Below, piece by piece: positions 7,781 to 16,394 of a stretch of DNA of 64,000 nt. The translations under genes and the position numbers were made by a program. The stretch comes from FEN-987 sp964598845 (lineage in GTDB: Archaea; Thermoproteota; Bathyarchaeia; 40CM-2-53-6). Every line of letters starts with the position of its first letter. The stretch's first letter is position 1. Below the pieces are notes generated by a model that ran no database searches, was not told the DNA's origin, and saw only the letters and a list, made by a program, of their open reading frames with translations. The stretch lies in contig CAZRDM010000004.1 in the NCBI GenBank assembly GCA_964598845.1, positions 66,986 to 130,985 on the forward strand. Reading direction: 5' to 3'.

Positions 7781-9016
7781 ATGAGCTACACTAAGGTACT
7801 ACGGTGCGTGAGTTGCAGCAAGGAATTTGATCCGAAACGAATTGTCTACACATGCGATAGATGCGGCGAGAGACTCGACGTCCTGTACGATTACGAGTCG
7901 ATCAAGAGCAGGATAGGAAAGGCCGAGCTCGCCAGCAGACGGGGTTCTTCCACTCCAAAGTATCGTGAGTTTCTACCAATCTTTGATTTCAACAAAGTTC
8001 CATCACTGGGGGAAGGCGGGACCCCCCTCGTTCACTGCCGTAGGCTTGGTGACGAACTTGGAATCAAGGAACTCTATGCAAAGGATGAAACCAGAAACCC
8101 TACTGGCGTTTTCAAAGATCGAGCAACAGTGCTTGCAGCAAACAAGGCTCTGGAATTCAATCGGAAGATTGTTGCCATAGCGTCCACCGGAAACGCTGCA
8201 GCGTCAATGGCTGCGTACGCAGCCAAAGCAGGGGTAAGATGCAATGTATTCGTACCTGAAGAGACACCCATCGGCAAAGTAAGCCAGTCTATAGCCTACG
8301 GGGCGAACATCGTACAGGTAAGAGGGAACTATGATCAAGCTTATGACTTGACAATTGAGGCCTGCGAAGCTTTCGATTGGTACAATTGTAACCCTGCATT
8401 GAATCCGTTTAGGACTGAGGGAAAGAAGACCATCGCATACGAGTTATGTGAACAATTTGATTGGGAGCCTCCGGACTGGGTGGTCGTTCCGATCGGAAAC
8501 GGTTGCAACTTGGCTGGTATTTGGAAGGGGTTCAAAGAGTTCAGTGAGCTTGGTTTCATTTCAAAAAAACCTCGAATGGTTGGCATTCAACCCACTGGAT
8601 CTAGCCCTGTTGTGTCAGCATACAAGAACAAGAAAGATTTCTTCGAACCTGTTAACCCTAATACCTTGGCTGGCGCGCTAGCCGTAGGCAAGCCTAGAAA
8701 TTTCATTAAGACTGTCAGGAGTCTGAAAGAATCCGACGGTACTGTAGAATCCGTCACGGACGATGAAATACTCGAAGCCCAATCAATGCTCGCAAGAACA
8801 GAAGGAATCTTCGGTGAGCCAGGTGGAACGGCTCCCGTAGCAGGTATGATCAAATTGGTTCGAAATGGGATCATGGATCCGGACGACAGAATTTGCTGCG
8901 TAGTTACTGGAAATGGGCTTAAGGATCCGGAGGCACCTCTCAAATACGGTCGCAGGCCAAGTGTGATAGAGCCGAATGTCGAAGCTTTGCGGACGATTGG
9001 ATTCACAAAGGGCTAG
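7781..9016 (+). CDS. thrC: threonine synthase
   Basis: This PLP enzyme converts O-phosphohomoserine to threonine. It has an N-terminal zinc ribbon (Cys9, Cys12, Cys25, Cys28) typical of archaeal threonine synthases. The Schiff-base lysine is in NPTGVFKDRA (Lys112). It is followed by the SGN-like motif ASTGNAAASMAAYAAK, and the phosphate-binding PIGNGCNLAGIWKG lies in the second half. The length of 411 residues is normal for the archaeal form. The ATG at 7781 is the first start and gives MSYTKVLRC, directly before the zinc ribbon. Related cystathionine beta-synthase-fold enzymes could look similar, but the zinc ribbon favours ThrC. Confidence 0.9.
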   Translation: MSYTKVLRCVSCSKEFDPKRIVYTCDRCGERLDVLYDYESIKSRIGKAELASRRGSSTPKYREFLPIFDFNKVPSLGEGGTPLVHCRRLGDELGIKELYAKDETRNPTGVFKDRATVLAANKALEFNRKIVAIASTGNAAASMAAYAAKAGVRCNVFVPEETPIGKVSQSIAYGANIVQVRGNYDQAYDLTIEACEAFDWYNCNPALNPFRTEGKKTIAYELCEQFDWEPPDWVVVPIGNGCNLAGIWKGFKEFSELGFISKKPRMVGIQPTGSSPVVSAYKNKKDFFEPVNPNTLAGALAVGKPRNFIKTVRSLKESDGTVESVTDDEILEAQSMLARTEGIFGEPGGTAPVAGMIKLVRNGIMDPDDRICCVVTGNGLKDPEAPLKYGRRPSVIEPNVEALRTIGFTKG

Positions 9017-9183
9017 AGATGCGCTGGTGGCTAAACCGAATCTCTATGTCTACTCTCTCCTCAACTCCCTCTCCTCTTTCTGCTCACCAAACGCAGTCTT
9101 CGATCAAGACATGCGTTAGATACGATCTGTCGGAACGTAGGAACAAGTTCTGGCGAAGAGCGGGAGGAGAAGTGTTTGCGTAA

Positions 9184-10303
9184 TTACGCTTGTACTGTGA
9201 TGGGCGGTGTCTCTTCCCCCATTAGAGTGCCATCGATGCCGTATTTGTAGTACTTTCCTTCACACGGTGGGTCTTTTGCCACCCAAGCTTCTCTTTTCTT
9301 AGGAACCCAGATTATTGAGTCTAAGGTCTTTCCGCGGTTTGGCTCAGCGTCAGCCGGATTTGGATGTCTGCATATTGAGTTTGGATAGTTAACGTGATCA
9401 CGTAGAACTCTCATCGAGGTACTCTAGATCGATGCTATTAGCCTGCGCTTCCAACAATCTCCGCATTCTATTGGCCCGTATGTGGGTGTCAGGGGATTTC
9501 TCTTTGATGAGATCCTTTTCAATTCTCATTCTCTGTGAGAGAAAGTGGTTCGCGTGAACTATCATCTTATCCGAATAGATTAGGTCGTAGTCGTTCGGTG
9601 TAGCCTCAATGTCATAAAGCTCGCCGTTCAAATCAGCGATGACGTAGTTAAGCGAATCTGCACGCGTAGCTCGCACAATTGCTCCTATCGCGTCCCCGAT
9701 AGTCTTCTGGTAGAGGGCTTCACGCGTTACCACGAGTGAAGGGACTCCGAGCTTTGATTGCTCACACGTTAGGGCGTTGATGCACATTGCTATCCCAGCC
9801 GAGTTCATTCCTTTCATGCTGGGCACGCCTGCATAAGTGTACGTCAACACGTCCGGTCCGTCCTTTCGTCTCACAGTTACCAGTACAGCGCAGTCTCCGT
9901 TCAACCACGGGTCCAGTGCTTCATCCTCATTCTGACCCACATAGATCTCGCCACCGACCGTAGCCTCACCACCAACAGCAAAGGCAGTGCACTTCCGGAA
10001 TAGTCTCGGATAATACATCTCAGGGAACGCTATTACCATCACAAGCTCGTGAAGGGAGATGCCTGCGCCTTCGGCTGTCCCTTTGATCTCCTCCGAGATT
10101 TCAGGCGAGTAGTTCTCAATGAACGGAATGTACTTCTTTGCTTCTTTGAGAACTTGGTCCTTATCCAGGTGAAAGTTTCTACTATAGAACGAAAAATGCG
10201 ACTGCACCAAGCGATTAATGAGGTCCTTGAAACGTTTTCCGTACTCATTTCCCCGATCGATGGGCGAGCCTGAGCAAGCTACAACTTGATGACCCTTCTC
10301 CAA
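9184..10303 (-). pseudogene. C45 peptidase / acyl-CoA:6-APA acyltransferase-like protein, split by a +1 frameshift
   Basis: Two minus-strand frames together make one Ntn-hydrolase of the isopenicillin-N-acyltransferase (C45) family. The first (9398-10303) holds SGSPIDRGNEYGKRF, the autoprocessing nucleophile in KCTAFAVGG, YVGQNEDEALDP and GMNSAGIAMCINAL. It ends EYLDESST at 9398. The second (9184-9414) begins MRVLRDHVNYPNSICRH and ends with the family's PCEGKYYKYGI tail. Fusing them after EYL restores the conserved RDHxNYPxSICRH region, so one extra base lies in the 9410-9420 region. This may be a real lesion or an assembly error. Because the second frame has an ATG overlapping the first stop, coupled re-initiation to give two polypeptides is also possible. 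Confidence 0.8.
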
Positions 10304-10469
10304 GCCTACATGACTCCGGACAAGATATTCCGAGGCACGATAGATATACCGGTTTTGAAGACCTTTCGCATCTAGAAATCGGAGTGCGAACAGGTCTCAT
10401 GGAGCTACTTGTGTTCTCGAAGAACGCTCTGAGTTGCCTTGGTTATTTTGTTGTTGCGAAAATTTGAAA

Positions 10470-10490
10470 TCACTTCGTATATCTTGAACA
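10470..10490 (+). promoter_or_regulatory. TATA-like box of the aminotransferase gene
   Basis: The stretch cgtatatcttg is centred about 26 bases before the ATG at 10507, which implies a leaderless transcript. The preceding part of the gap (10304-10470) shows nothing else I recognise. Confidence 0.4.
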
Positions 10491-10506
10491 GTTTTGGGTT
10501 TGAGAC

Positions 10507-11820
10507 ATGGGAGAGGCTGTTCTCAGTGAAACGGCGTACGCGAAACGTACGCCGAAATCTCGTATGATGTTCGAGCGCGCCAAGAAAGTTGAGCCTGCAG
10601 GTGTCTCTTACAGAATTCGTTTCTTCGATCCCTATCCCTTCTTCGTAAAGGAGTCAAAAGGAGCGCAGCTCATTGACGTTGATGGCAATGTGTATACCGA
10701 CTACTGGTGTACACATACAGCTATGATACTGGGACACAGGCATCCTGTCGTGATGGAGGCCATCATGATGCAGGCGGAGAAAGGATGGCATCCAGGTCTG
10801 GCGCATGAGCTTGAGGTAGTGCACGCGGAAGCGATAACGAAGCATGTGGCCAATGCGGAGATGGTTCGCTATGCCAGTTCCGGCAGCGAGGCCCTACTCT
10901 TTGCGATTCGTCTTGCAAGGACTTTCACGAAGAGATTGGGTGTTGCCAAGTCTGAGGGAGGGTGGCATGGTCCATACGATCCAGTCCACATAGCGTTGAG
11001 GCCCCCCTTCGACGCACCTCCTTCGGGAGGCATTACGAAGGGGTCGCAAGAAGATACCGTGGTTGTTCCATTCAATGACCTCGAGGGCTTTCTCAATCGC
11101 ACAAAGGGCAAGGAATTGGCGTGTGTCATTGTTGAGCCGGTTATGGGAGCAGCCGGAATGATATCGGCGGAGAGAGACTTCCTCAAAGGTCTGAGAGAAT
11201 ATTGTGACAGGACTGGAACTCTTCTGATCTTCGACGAGGTTGTCACAGGATTTCGGCTTGGTCTGAGCGGAGCGCAGGGGTACTTCGGCGTGAAACCAGA
11301 TGTCACTGTCTTGGGCAAGATTATTGGTGGCGGGATACCGATTGGTGCGGTCTGTGGGAGACGAGATATCATGGAACACATGGATCACACAAAGTACGTG
11401 GGCTTAGACTATGCATATCACGGCGGGACATTCTCGGGGAATGCCATCAGCCTTGCTGCAGGCCTAGCTACAATGGATGTCCTCGAGCATACTTCCGTAT
11501 ACGAGCATATCGACAAGCTTGGGGGTCAGCTACGCGACACTCTGAATGCGATATTCGAGGATGCGAAGTTTCCTGCGCAAGTCACAGGCGTTGGGTCGCT
11601 TTTTGGTATCCAGATGACTAATAGAAAGCCCCTGAAAGATGCAAACAGCTACCTGTTCTATGATCGCACCCAATCGAGAAAGATGTTCTATCACTTCCTT
11701 GAGACCGGAGTACTGATCCTTAACCCAGAGATGTTGCATGGATGCATTAGCTCATCTCACACCGAAGACGACATTAGGCATTTGACTTCGACCGTCGAAC
11801 GCTTCGTCAAGACTAAGTGA
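10507..11820 (+). CDS. class III aminotransferase, glutamate-1-semialdehyde 2,1-aminomutase type
   Basis: This fold-type I PLP enzyme of 437 residues is built like GSA aminomutase. It has the RIRFFDPYPFFVKESKGA entry, the PLP-phosphate region YASSGSEALLFAIRLAR, the aspartate in IFDEVVTGFR, the Schiff-base lysine in VLGKIIGGGIPIGA (Lys271) and the YHGGTFSGNAIS motif. GSA aminomutase makes 5-aminolevulinate for haem and corrinoids. Amino-acid mutases and omega-transaminases closely related to HemL share every one of these motifs. No other haem gene is next to it, so the exact substrate stays open. The ATG at 10507 has a TATA-like box 26 bases upstream. The gap that follows carries a decayed dehydrogenase on the other strand. 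Confidence 0.75.
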   Translation: MGEAVLSETAYAKRTPKSRMMFERAKKVEPAGVSYRIRFFDPYPFFVKESKGAQLIDVDGNVYTDYWCTHTAMILGHRHPVVMEAIMMQAEKGWHPGLAHELEVVHAEAITKHVANAEMVRYASSGSEALLFAIRLARTFTKRLGVAKSEGGWHGPYDPVHIALRPPFDAPPSGGITKGSQEDTVVVPFNDLEGFLNRTKGKELACVIVEPVMGAAGMISAERDFLKGLREYCDRTGTLLIFDEVVTGFRLGLSGAQGYFGVKPDVTVLGKIIGGGIPIGAVCGRRDIMEHMDHTKYVGLDYAYHGGTFSGNAISLAAGLATMDVLEHTSVYEHIDKLGGQLRDTLNAIFEDAKFPAQVTGVGSLFGIQMTNRKPLKDANSYLFYDRTQSRKMFYHFLETGVLILNPEMLHGCISSSHTEDDIRHLTSTVERFVKTK

Positions 11821-11913
11821 TGATCTTACGTGACTGCAACATCAGAACGTTTTCAAGATGCCTGACTTATCATTGTCTTTCAGATCGATGTGTGTTCTAG
11901 AACGTCACTGGCC

Positions 11914-12101
11914 TTATCGGTTACCATTACCCCCAATCCTTCTAGGGTTTCCAAGGAGTTCCTCTACATCGTTGCTATCCATACTGTTATCGATGTCAAT
12001 GGCGCCCACTAGCTCTATCTAGGGCCTGGTGAGAAGGATCTTCACGATCCCTCCTACGATGGGTCCTAAACCGATTTTACGAGCCTAATCTTACTCAACA
12101 T
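11914..12101 (-). pseudogene. remnant of a DapB-like (dihydrodipicolinate-reductase-type) NAD(P)-binding protein
   Basis: On the minus strand an ATG at 12101 starts MLSKIRLVK. One base later in frame the text continues IGLGPIVGGIVKILLTRP, an in-frame TAG, then IELVGAIDIDNSMD and SNDVEELLG before the similarity ends. This is the N-terminal Rossmann unit (GxGxxG, then beta-alpha-beta ending in a D) of DapB/2,4-diaminopentanoate-dehydrogenase-like proteins, which typically read VGLGPIG and LELVGAVDIDP. Restoring one A in the run at about 12073-12076 repairs the first frame break. The nonsense codon and the loss of the remaining roughly 300 residues show a dead gene rather than one sequencing error. 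The rest of 11821-12227 shows no recognisable coding. Confidence 0.65.
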
Positions 12102-12227
12102 GCTGCACCCTTGTTGCCGGCAAGCAGATAGCAACCTACGCAAATAGAGATTCGATTATCGCGCATGGAATAAACGCGAAACCCCTTTAGACCAGTGGAC
12201 ATTGGCGCTACCCCGGTATAGCCCCTC

Positions 12228-14243
12228 TTGACTGAGCCACACCGGTTGACCTACGATCTAATGCCCACTCTCACTGCTCTGATAATTTATCTTGTCCTTT
12301 CGGGTTTCGCCACAGTATTTCTATATGGAATCTACAGGCGGTTGCGTGCATACTTCAGAAGGAGTCAACCAAGATTCGATCTCGTCTCCCATCGTGTCTT
12401 GAGAACATTATCGAATGCCTTCGCCCAACGCAAGGTTATGAAGAGGCCCTTCCCTGGATTAATGCATCTGCTGATTTACGCGGGAATGGTGGTGCTTCTC
12501 ATAGGGACCACGCTGGTTTTTCTGGAAAACGATATCTGGGAAACGTTCTTTCACAGTAAGATCCTAGTCGGCAGTTTCTACCTATTCTACGAACTTATCC
12601 TCGACGCCTTCGGTCTTCTAGCGATAGCTGGCTTGCTCATCGCCATCTATAGAAGAACATTTTCCAGACCGCCAAACTTGCCAACATCGCGAGATGACGT
12701 CTATATCTTCTCACTACTTCTCACAATACTGTTCACAGGATACCTGATGGAGGGCATACGCCTTGCAGTCGACAAACCTCTATGGGCGCCTTGGTCGTTC
12801 GTAGGTTATCAAATAGCGCGTTTTCTGGAAAGTAGGGGATTCGATGGCCAGACCGCGATCAGTCTTTACAGGGGGTTATGGTGGTTTCATGCGCTTCTTG
12901 CGTTCGCAGGGGTAGCGAGCATTCCCTACACCAAACTGTTCCACATAGTCACTTCCCCCTTGAACGCGCTCTTCCTCCACTCAAGACCCGTCGGTCAACT
13001 GAGTACTCCCTTCGACCTCAGACAACTCCTGGAAACCGGTAACTTCGATGTGAAAGTTGGAGCCGCAAGCATCGCTGATTTCTCTTGGCAGCAGAGACTC
13101 TCCTTCGACTCGTGCACTTCATGTGGGCGATGCACGAATGCATGTCCAGCTACAGCTAGCGGCACACTTCTCTCGCCGATGCATCTGGTACTCAAGCTCA
13201 GAGACGTTATGTTATCCAACTGGAAATCCGAGAGCATAGGGAACTTGATCGGTGAACTGGTGGATCCTGAAGAGCTTTGGGCGTGCACAACTTGTAGGGC
13301 CTGTGTCCACGAGTGTCCGGTCCTCATCGACCATATCGACGTGATTGTGGACATGCGACGACACATCGTCACTGAAGGAAAGCTTGACCGAGGAAAGAAG
13401 GATCTATTGATGAATCTCAACAATGTTGCGAATCCATACGGCCTGCCTCAAGCCGATCGATTGAAATGGGCAATCGGTCTTGACGTAAAGACAGTCAAAG
13501 AACAACCTGAGTTCGATGTCCTCTATTGGGTTGGATGCGCTGGTTCATACGACCCTAGGAATCAGAAGGTTTCGAGATCAATTGTAAAGATCCTGCACGC
13601 TGCAAAGGTTCCCTTCGCTGTTCTTGGGAATGAAGAGAGATGCAGCTGCGAAGTCGCGAGGCGTATAGGGGAGGAGGGACGTTTTCAGCAGGTTGCCCTA
13701 GAATTGGTGGAGCTTTTCAAGAGATACAACGTGAAGTTGGTTCTCACACAGTGTCCGCACTGCCTTAACACCTTCAAGAATGAGTATCCAGAGTTCGGTG
13801 CCGCTTTTCAGATCGTCCACCACTCGCAGTTCATCGATCAGCTCATAAGATCTGGAAAACTGAAGGTCAAGGAGGGAGCTGAAAAAGTCGTAACGTTTCA
13901 CGATCCATGCTATCTCGGAAGATACAGCGGAACGTACGATGAGCCAAGAAAGGTCATATCGTCTCTCGGTCCAATAACACTCAAAGAAATGCCACGTTCC
14001 CGCGAGGACAGTTTCTGCTGCGGAGGCGGAGGAGCAAATTTCTGGTATAAGATCGAACAGAAAAGGAAGGCAAGTGCCATTCGCTTCGATGAAGCTCAGC
14101 GGTTGAATCCTGACATCTTAGCAACTGCTTGTCCTTTCTGTACGTCAATGTTTGAAGACGCGTTAGCCTCTAAGGAGACCCCAAGCTCCATCGCTCTGAG
14201 AGACATCGCAGAACTTGTCGCAGATCTGGTTGAATCGTCCTAG
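12228..14243 (+). CDS. membrane Fe-S oxidoreductase, NarI-like cytochrome b fused to HdrD-like domain (ETF:quinone oxidoreductase type)
   Basis: The N-terminal 240 residues form five transmembrane helices with histidines placed as in NarI-type haem b subunits (for example GLMHLLIYAG and LWWFHALLAFAG). Then follow two [4Fe-4S] motifs, CTSCGRCTNACP and CTTCRACVHECP, and two CCG domains: YWVGCAGSY with RCSCEVARRIG, and HDPCYLGRY with SFCCGGGGANFW. The second carries the double cysteine that binds a non-cubane cluster in HdrD/HdrB. With etfB and etfA directly downstream, this fits the membrane EtfAB:(menaquinone) oxidoreductase that passes electrons from acyl-CoA or other dehydrogenases via ETF to the quinone pool. 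Start TTG 12228; ATG 12261 (MPTLTALII) is an alternative. The etfB gene follows after 52 bases. Confidence 0.88.
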   Translation: MTEPHRLTYDLMPTLTALIIYLVLSGFATVFLYGIYRRLRAYFRRSQPRFDLVSHRVLRTLSNAFAQRKVMKRPFPGLMHLLIYAGMVVLLIGTTLVFLENDIWETFFHSKILVGSFYLFYELILDAFGLLAIAGLLIAIYRRTFSRPPNLPTSRDDVYIFSLLLTILFTGYLMEGIRLAVDKPLWAPWSFVGYQIARFLESRGFDGQTAISLYRGLWWFHALLAFAGVASIPYTKLFHIVTSPLNALFLHSRPVGQLSTPFDLRQLLETGNFDVKVGAASIADFSWQQRLSFDSCTSCGRCTNACPATASGTLLSPMHLVLKLRDVMLSNWKSESIGNLIGELVDPEELWACTTCRACVHECPVLIDHIDVIVDMRRHIVTEGKLDRGKKDLLMNLNNVANPYGLPQADRLKWAIGLDVKTVKEQPEFDVLYWVGCAGSYDPRNQKVSRSIVKILHAAKVPFAVLGNEERCSCEVARRIGEEGRFQQVALELVELFKRYNVKLVLTQCPHCLNTFKNEYPEFGAAFQIVHHSQFIDQLIRSGKLKVKEGAEKVVTFHDPCYLGRYSGTYDEPRKVISSLGPITLKEMPRSREDSFCCGGGGANFWYKIEQKRKASAIRFDEAQRLNPDILATACPFCTSMFEDALASKETPSSIALRDIAELVADLVESS

Positions 14244-14295
14244 CTTTTATTAGGTCAGAGTCGTGTCGAGAAGGCAATTTGCACAGTGAAAGCTG

Positions 14296-15090
14296 ATGGT
14301 TAAAGTCATAGTATTCGTGAAGCAGGTGTTTCAGAGTTCTGAATTGAGGGTAGATAGAGCGACAAAGACGATAAACACTCAAGGTGTTCCGCGGGTTATC
14401 AGCGAAACAGACAAGAACGCCGTTGAGGAGGCAGTAAAAATAAAGGAGAAGCATGGCGGCAAGGTTACTGCGGTTACGATGGGTCCTCCTGAGGCCAAGG
14501 AGGCGCTCAGGGAAGCGCTGGCCATGGGGGTTGATGAAGGGTATCTAATCAGCGACCCACTGTTTGAGGGATCCGACGCGCATGCCACCGCAAATGTGTT
14601 GGCCGCCGCAATTACCAAGATACTCGATTATGATATGATTCTATGCGGAGCTTACTCGGAGGATTTGTTTGCATTTCAGGTTGGTCCAAGATTGGCAGAC
14701 ATCTGCAATCTGCCTCAGATCACTTACGCAACCAAAGTGGTCTTGGAAGGGACAAAGGTCGTTGTCGAGAGAGACCTTGAGAACGAACGTCAACTTGTCG
14801 AGAGCAAGTTGCCTTGTCTAATTACGGTTGTAAGAGAGATCAATGAGCCGCGATTGCCAACTTTGATGGCAATAATGGCCGCATCCAAGAAGCCCATGAC
14901 TACTTGGACTGCTGCCGACCTCAACCTCGGGGAGGACGAGTTGGGCTTCAAAGGTTCACTAGTTAAAGTTCTCCGAAGTACCGTATCCGTGGGAGAGAGA
15001 AAGCGAATCATGTTACAAGGTGATGTCAAGGAGATTTCCCCGAGACTTGTCAAAGCTCTTTCGGAAGAAGGCGTTCTGAAGGCGAGCTGA
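14296..15090 (+). CDS. etfB: electron transfer flavoprotein beta subunit
   Basis: This 264-residue adenine-nucleotide-binding ETF subunit begins KVIVFVKQVFQSSELRVD and contains ISETDKNAVEEAVKIKE and VTMGPPEAKEALREALAMG, the standard EtfB signature. The region DYDMILCGAYSED is the nucleotide-binding loop, and PQITYATKV matches the EtfB signature near residue 150. Together with EtfA it carries two electrons from FAD dehydrogenases in the cytoplasm. The gene lies in an operon between the membrane Fe-S oxidoreductase and etfA; the spacing to etfA is three bases. Confidence 0.93.
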   Translation: MVKVIVFVKQVFQSSELRVDRATKTINTQGVPRVISETDKNAVEEAVKIKEKHGGKVTAVTMGPPEAKEALREALAMGVDEGYLISDPLFEGSDAHATANVLAAAITKILDYDMILCGAYSEDLFAFQVGPRLADICNLPQITYATKVVLEGTKVVVERDLENERQLVESKLPCLITVVREINEPRLPTLMAIMAASKKPMTTWTAADLNLGEDELGFKGSLVKVLRSTVSVGERKRIMLQGDVKEISPRLVKALSEEGVLKAS

Positions 15091-15093
15091 ATC

Positions 15094-16071
15094 ATGTGGG
15101 AAGAATTCAAAGGCGTATGGGTTTTTTCTAACAATCCTCAACTGACATTCGAATTGTTGGGGAAGGGCAGAACCTTAGCGGACCAACTGGACACTGAACT
15201 TACTGCAGTCGTCGTAGGCTCCGGGGAGGACCCAGAGAGCTATGTTCAACGTGGGGCTGACAGGGTCCTCCTACTCGCTGACCCAATCCTAACCGCCTTT
15301 CAGGTCGACACGCACACAGGTGCATTGGCCGCCTTGGCGAGTGAGCACAAGCCTGACATCATCTTGATTGGTGCGACCCGAGACGGTTTGGAATTCGCTC
15401 CACGCCTTGCGGAACGATTGAAGACTGGTTGCGCAACCGAAGTAATCCGCATCGAGCTCGACTCTGAGAAGAAGTTCATGCTGATGGACAGAGTTACCTG
15501 TGGCGGCAACATCGTGGAAACTCACATCTCTAGGTCAAAGCCCCAGATTGCAACAATCCCAAAAGGCCTATTTTCGCCTCTGCCCGCAGATCAGTCTCGG
15601 AAGGGCGAGGTCATTAGGATTGAACCTAAGATAATGCCACCAAACACTCAGCTCCTAGAAAGACGTTCTAAGATGGCTAAAGGTGTCAAGCTGGCCGAAG
15701 CGCCGATAATAGTTTCTTTCGGACGCGGTGTGAAAAAGAAGGAGGATATCGCAATCATTGAACAGCTTTCCGAAGCCTTGGGTGGAGTGATCGGTTGCTC
15801 TAGACCTGTGGCTGAAGATCTTGGCTGGCTTCCGGAAGAGCAGTACATCGGGCTGTCGGGTCAGAAGGTCAACCCGAAGTTGTATGTTGCATGCGGAATT
15901 TCGGGGCAGATTCAGCACCTAACAGGGATTAGGAATAGTAGGATAATTGTAGCCATCAACAATGATCCCAAGGCTCCAATCTTTGAGTTCAGCGATTATG
16001 GCGTTGTCGCCGACCTCTACGAAATACTTCCTTTACTGACAGATGCAGTGAAACAGATGAAGCGAGAATAG
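15094..16071 (+). CDS. etfA: electron transfer flavoprotein alpha subunit
   Basis: This 325-residue FAD-binding ETF subunit has an N-terminal alpha/beta domain (VWVFSNNPQLTFELLGKG) with IILIGATRDGLEFAPRLAERL. Its C-terminal FAD domain reads RPVAEDLGWLPEEQYIGLSG, then YVACGISGQIQHLTGI and INNDPKAPIFEFSDYGVV, the classic EtfA motif set. No obvious extra flavin-bifurcation domain is present. It completes the three-gene module that feeds electrons to quinone. No acyl-CoA dehydrogenase is in the window, so the donor enzymes must be elsewhere. Confidence 0.94.
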   Translation: MWEEFKGVWVFSNNPQLTFELLGKGRTLADQLDTELTAVVVGSGEDPESYVQRGADRVLLLADPILTAFQVDTHTGALAALASEHKPDIILIGATRDGLEFAPRLAERLKTGCATEVIRIELDSEKKFMLMDRVTCGGNIVETHISRSKPQIATIPKGLFSPLPADQSRKGEVIRIEPKIMPPNTQLLERRSKMAKGVKLAEAPIIVSFGRGVKKKEDIAIIEQLSEALGGVIGCSRPVAEDLGWLPEEQYIGLSGQKVNPKLYVACGISGQIQHLTGIRNSRIIVAINNDPKAPIFEFSDYGVVADLYEILPLLTDAVKQMKRE

Positions 16072-16096
16072 CCGTTTCCGTCTATCCAGAGTCAGA

Positions 16097-16300
16097 TTAC
16101 CAAGGTCTCTCCACGGGAAAGGCGGATCGTCTCCGAGGAGGGATCAGGCGGAGGCATGTGCCTTTGTGGTAAGATATCATCGAAATACTCTTGATCCTGA
16201 ACTTCGACTTGATTTTCTTGTATGGTACTCCGGATCTAATCATCCTATCGATCTGCTTCCTCGCTCTATGATTGCAGAGAATACAAGCCATCGAACTCAC
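16097..16300 (-). CDS. small CxxC helix-turn-helix protein
   Basis: This 67-residue basic protein has ACILCNHRARKQIDRMIRSG, then VPYKKIKSKFRIKSISMISY and HKGTCL. The C-x2-C near the start, a DNA-binding-like helix-turn-helix and a histidine/cysteine pair at the end resemble small zinc-dependent HTH proteins seen in mobile or regulatory contexts of many prokaryotes. I do not recognise a named family. An ATG at residue 4 is an alternative start. It converges on etfA, whose stop is 26 bases from its own stop. Confidence 0.5.
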   Translation of the reverse strand: MSSMACILCNHRARKQIDRMIRSGVPYKKIKSKFRIKSISMISYHKGTCLRLIPPRRRSAFPVERPW

Positions 16301-16394
16301 TGACCCAACGATGGCTTTCGGTCAATTGGGGCCATCACGTTTGCGGAGAGACGTTTCTTTATGTATTAATTTGTCGGTAGACCGTCTCGCAAAC

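Noticed and set aside
12039..12041. UAG read as pyrrolysine in the DapB-like fragment (approximate position)
   Set aside because: The same fragment has a frame break and lacks most of the gene, so it is dead.
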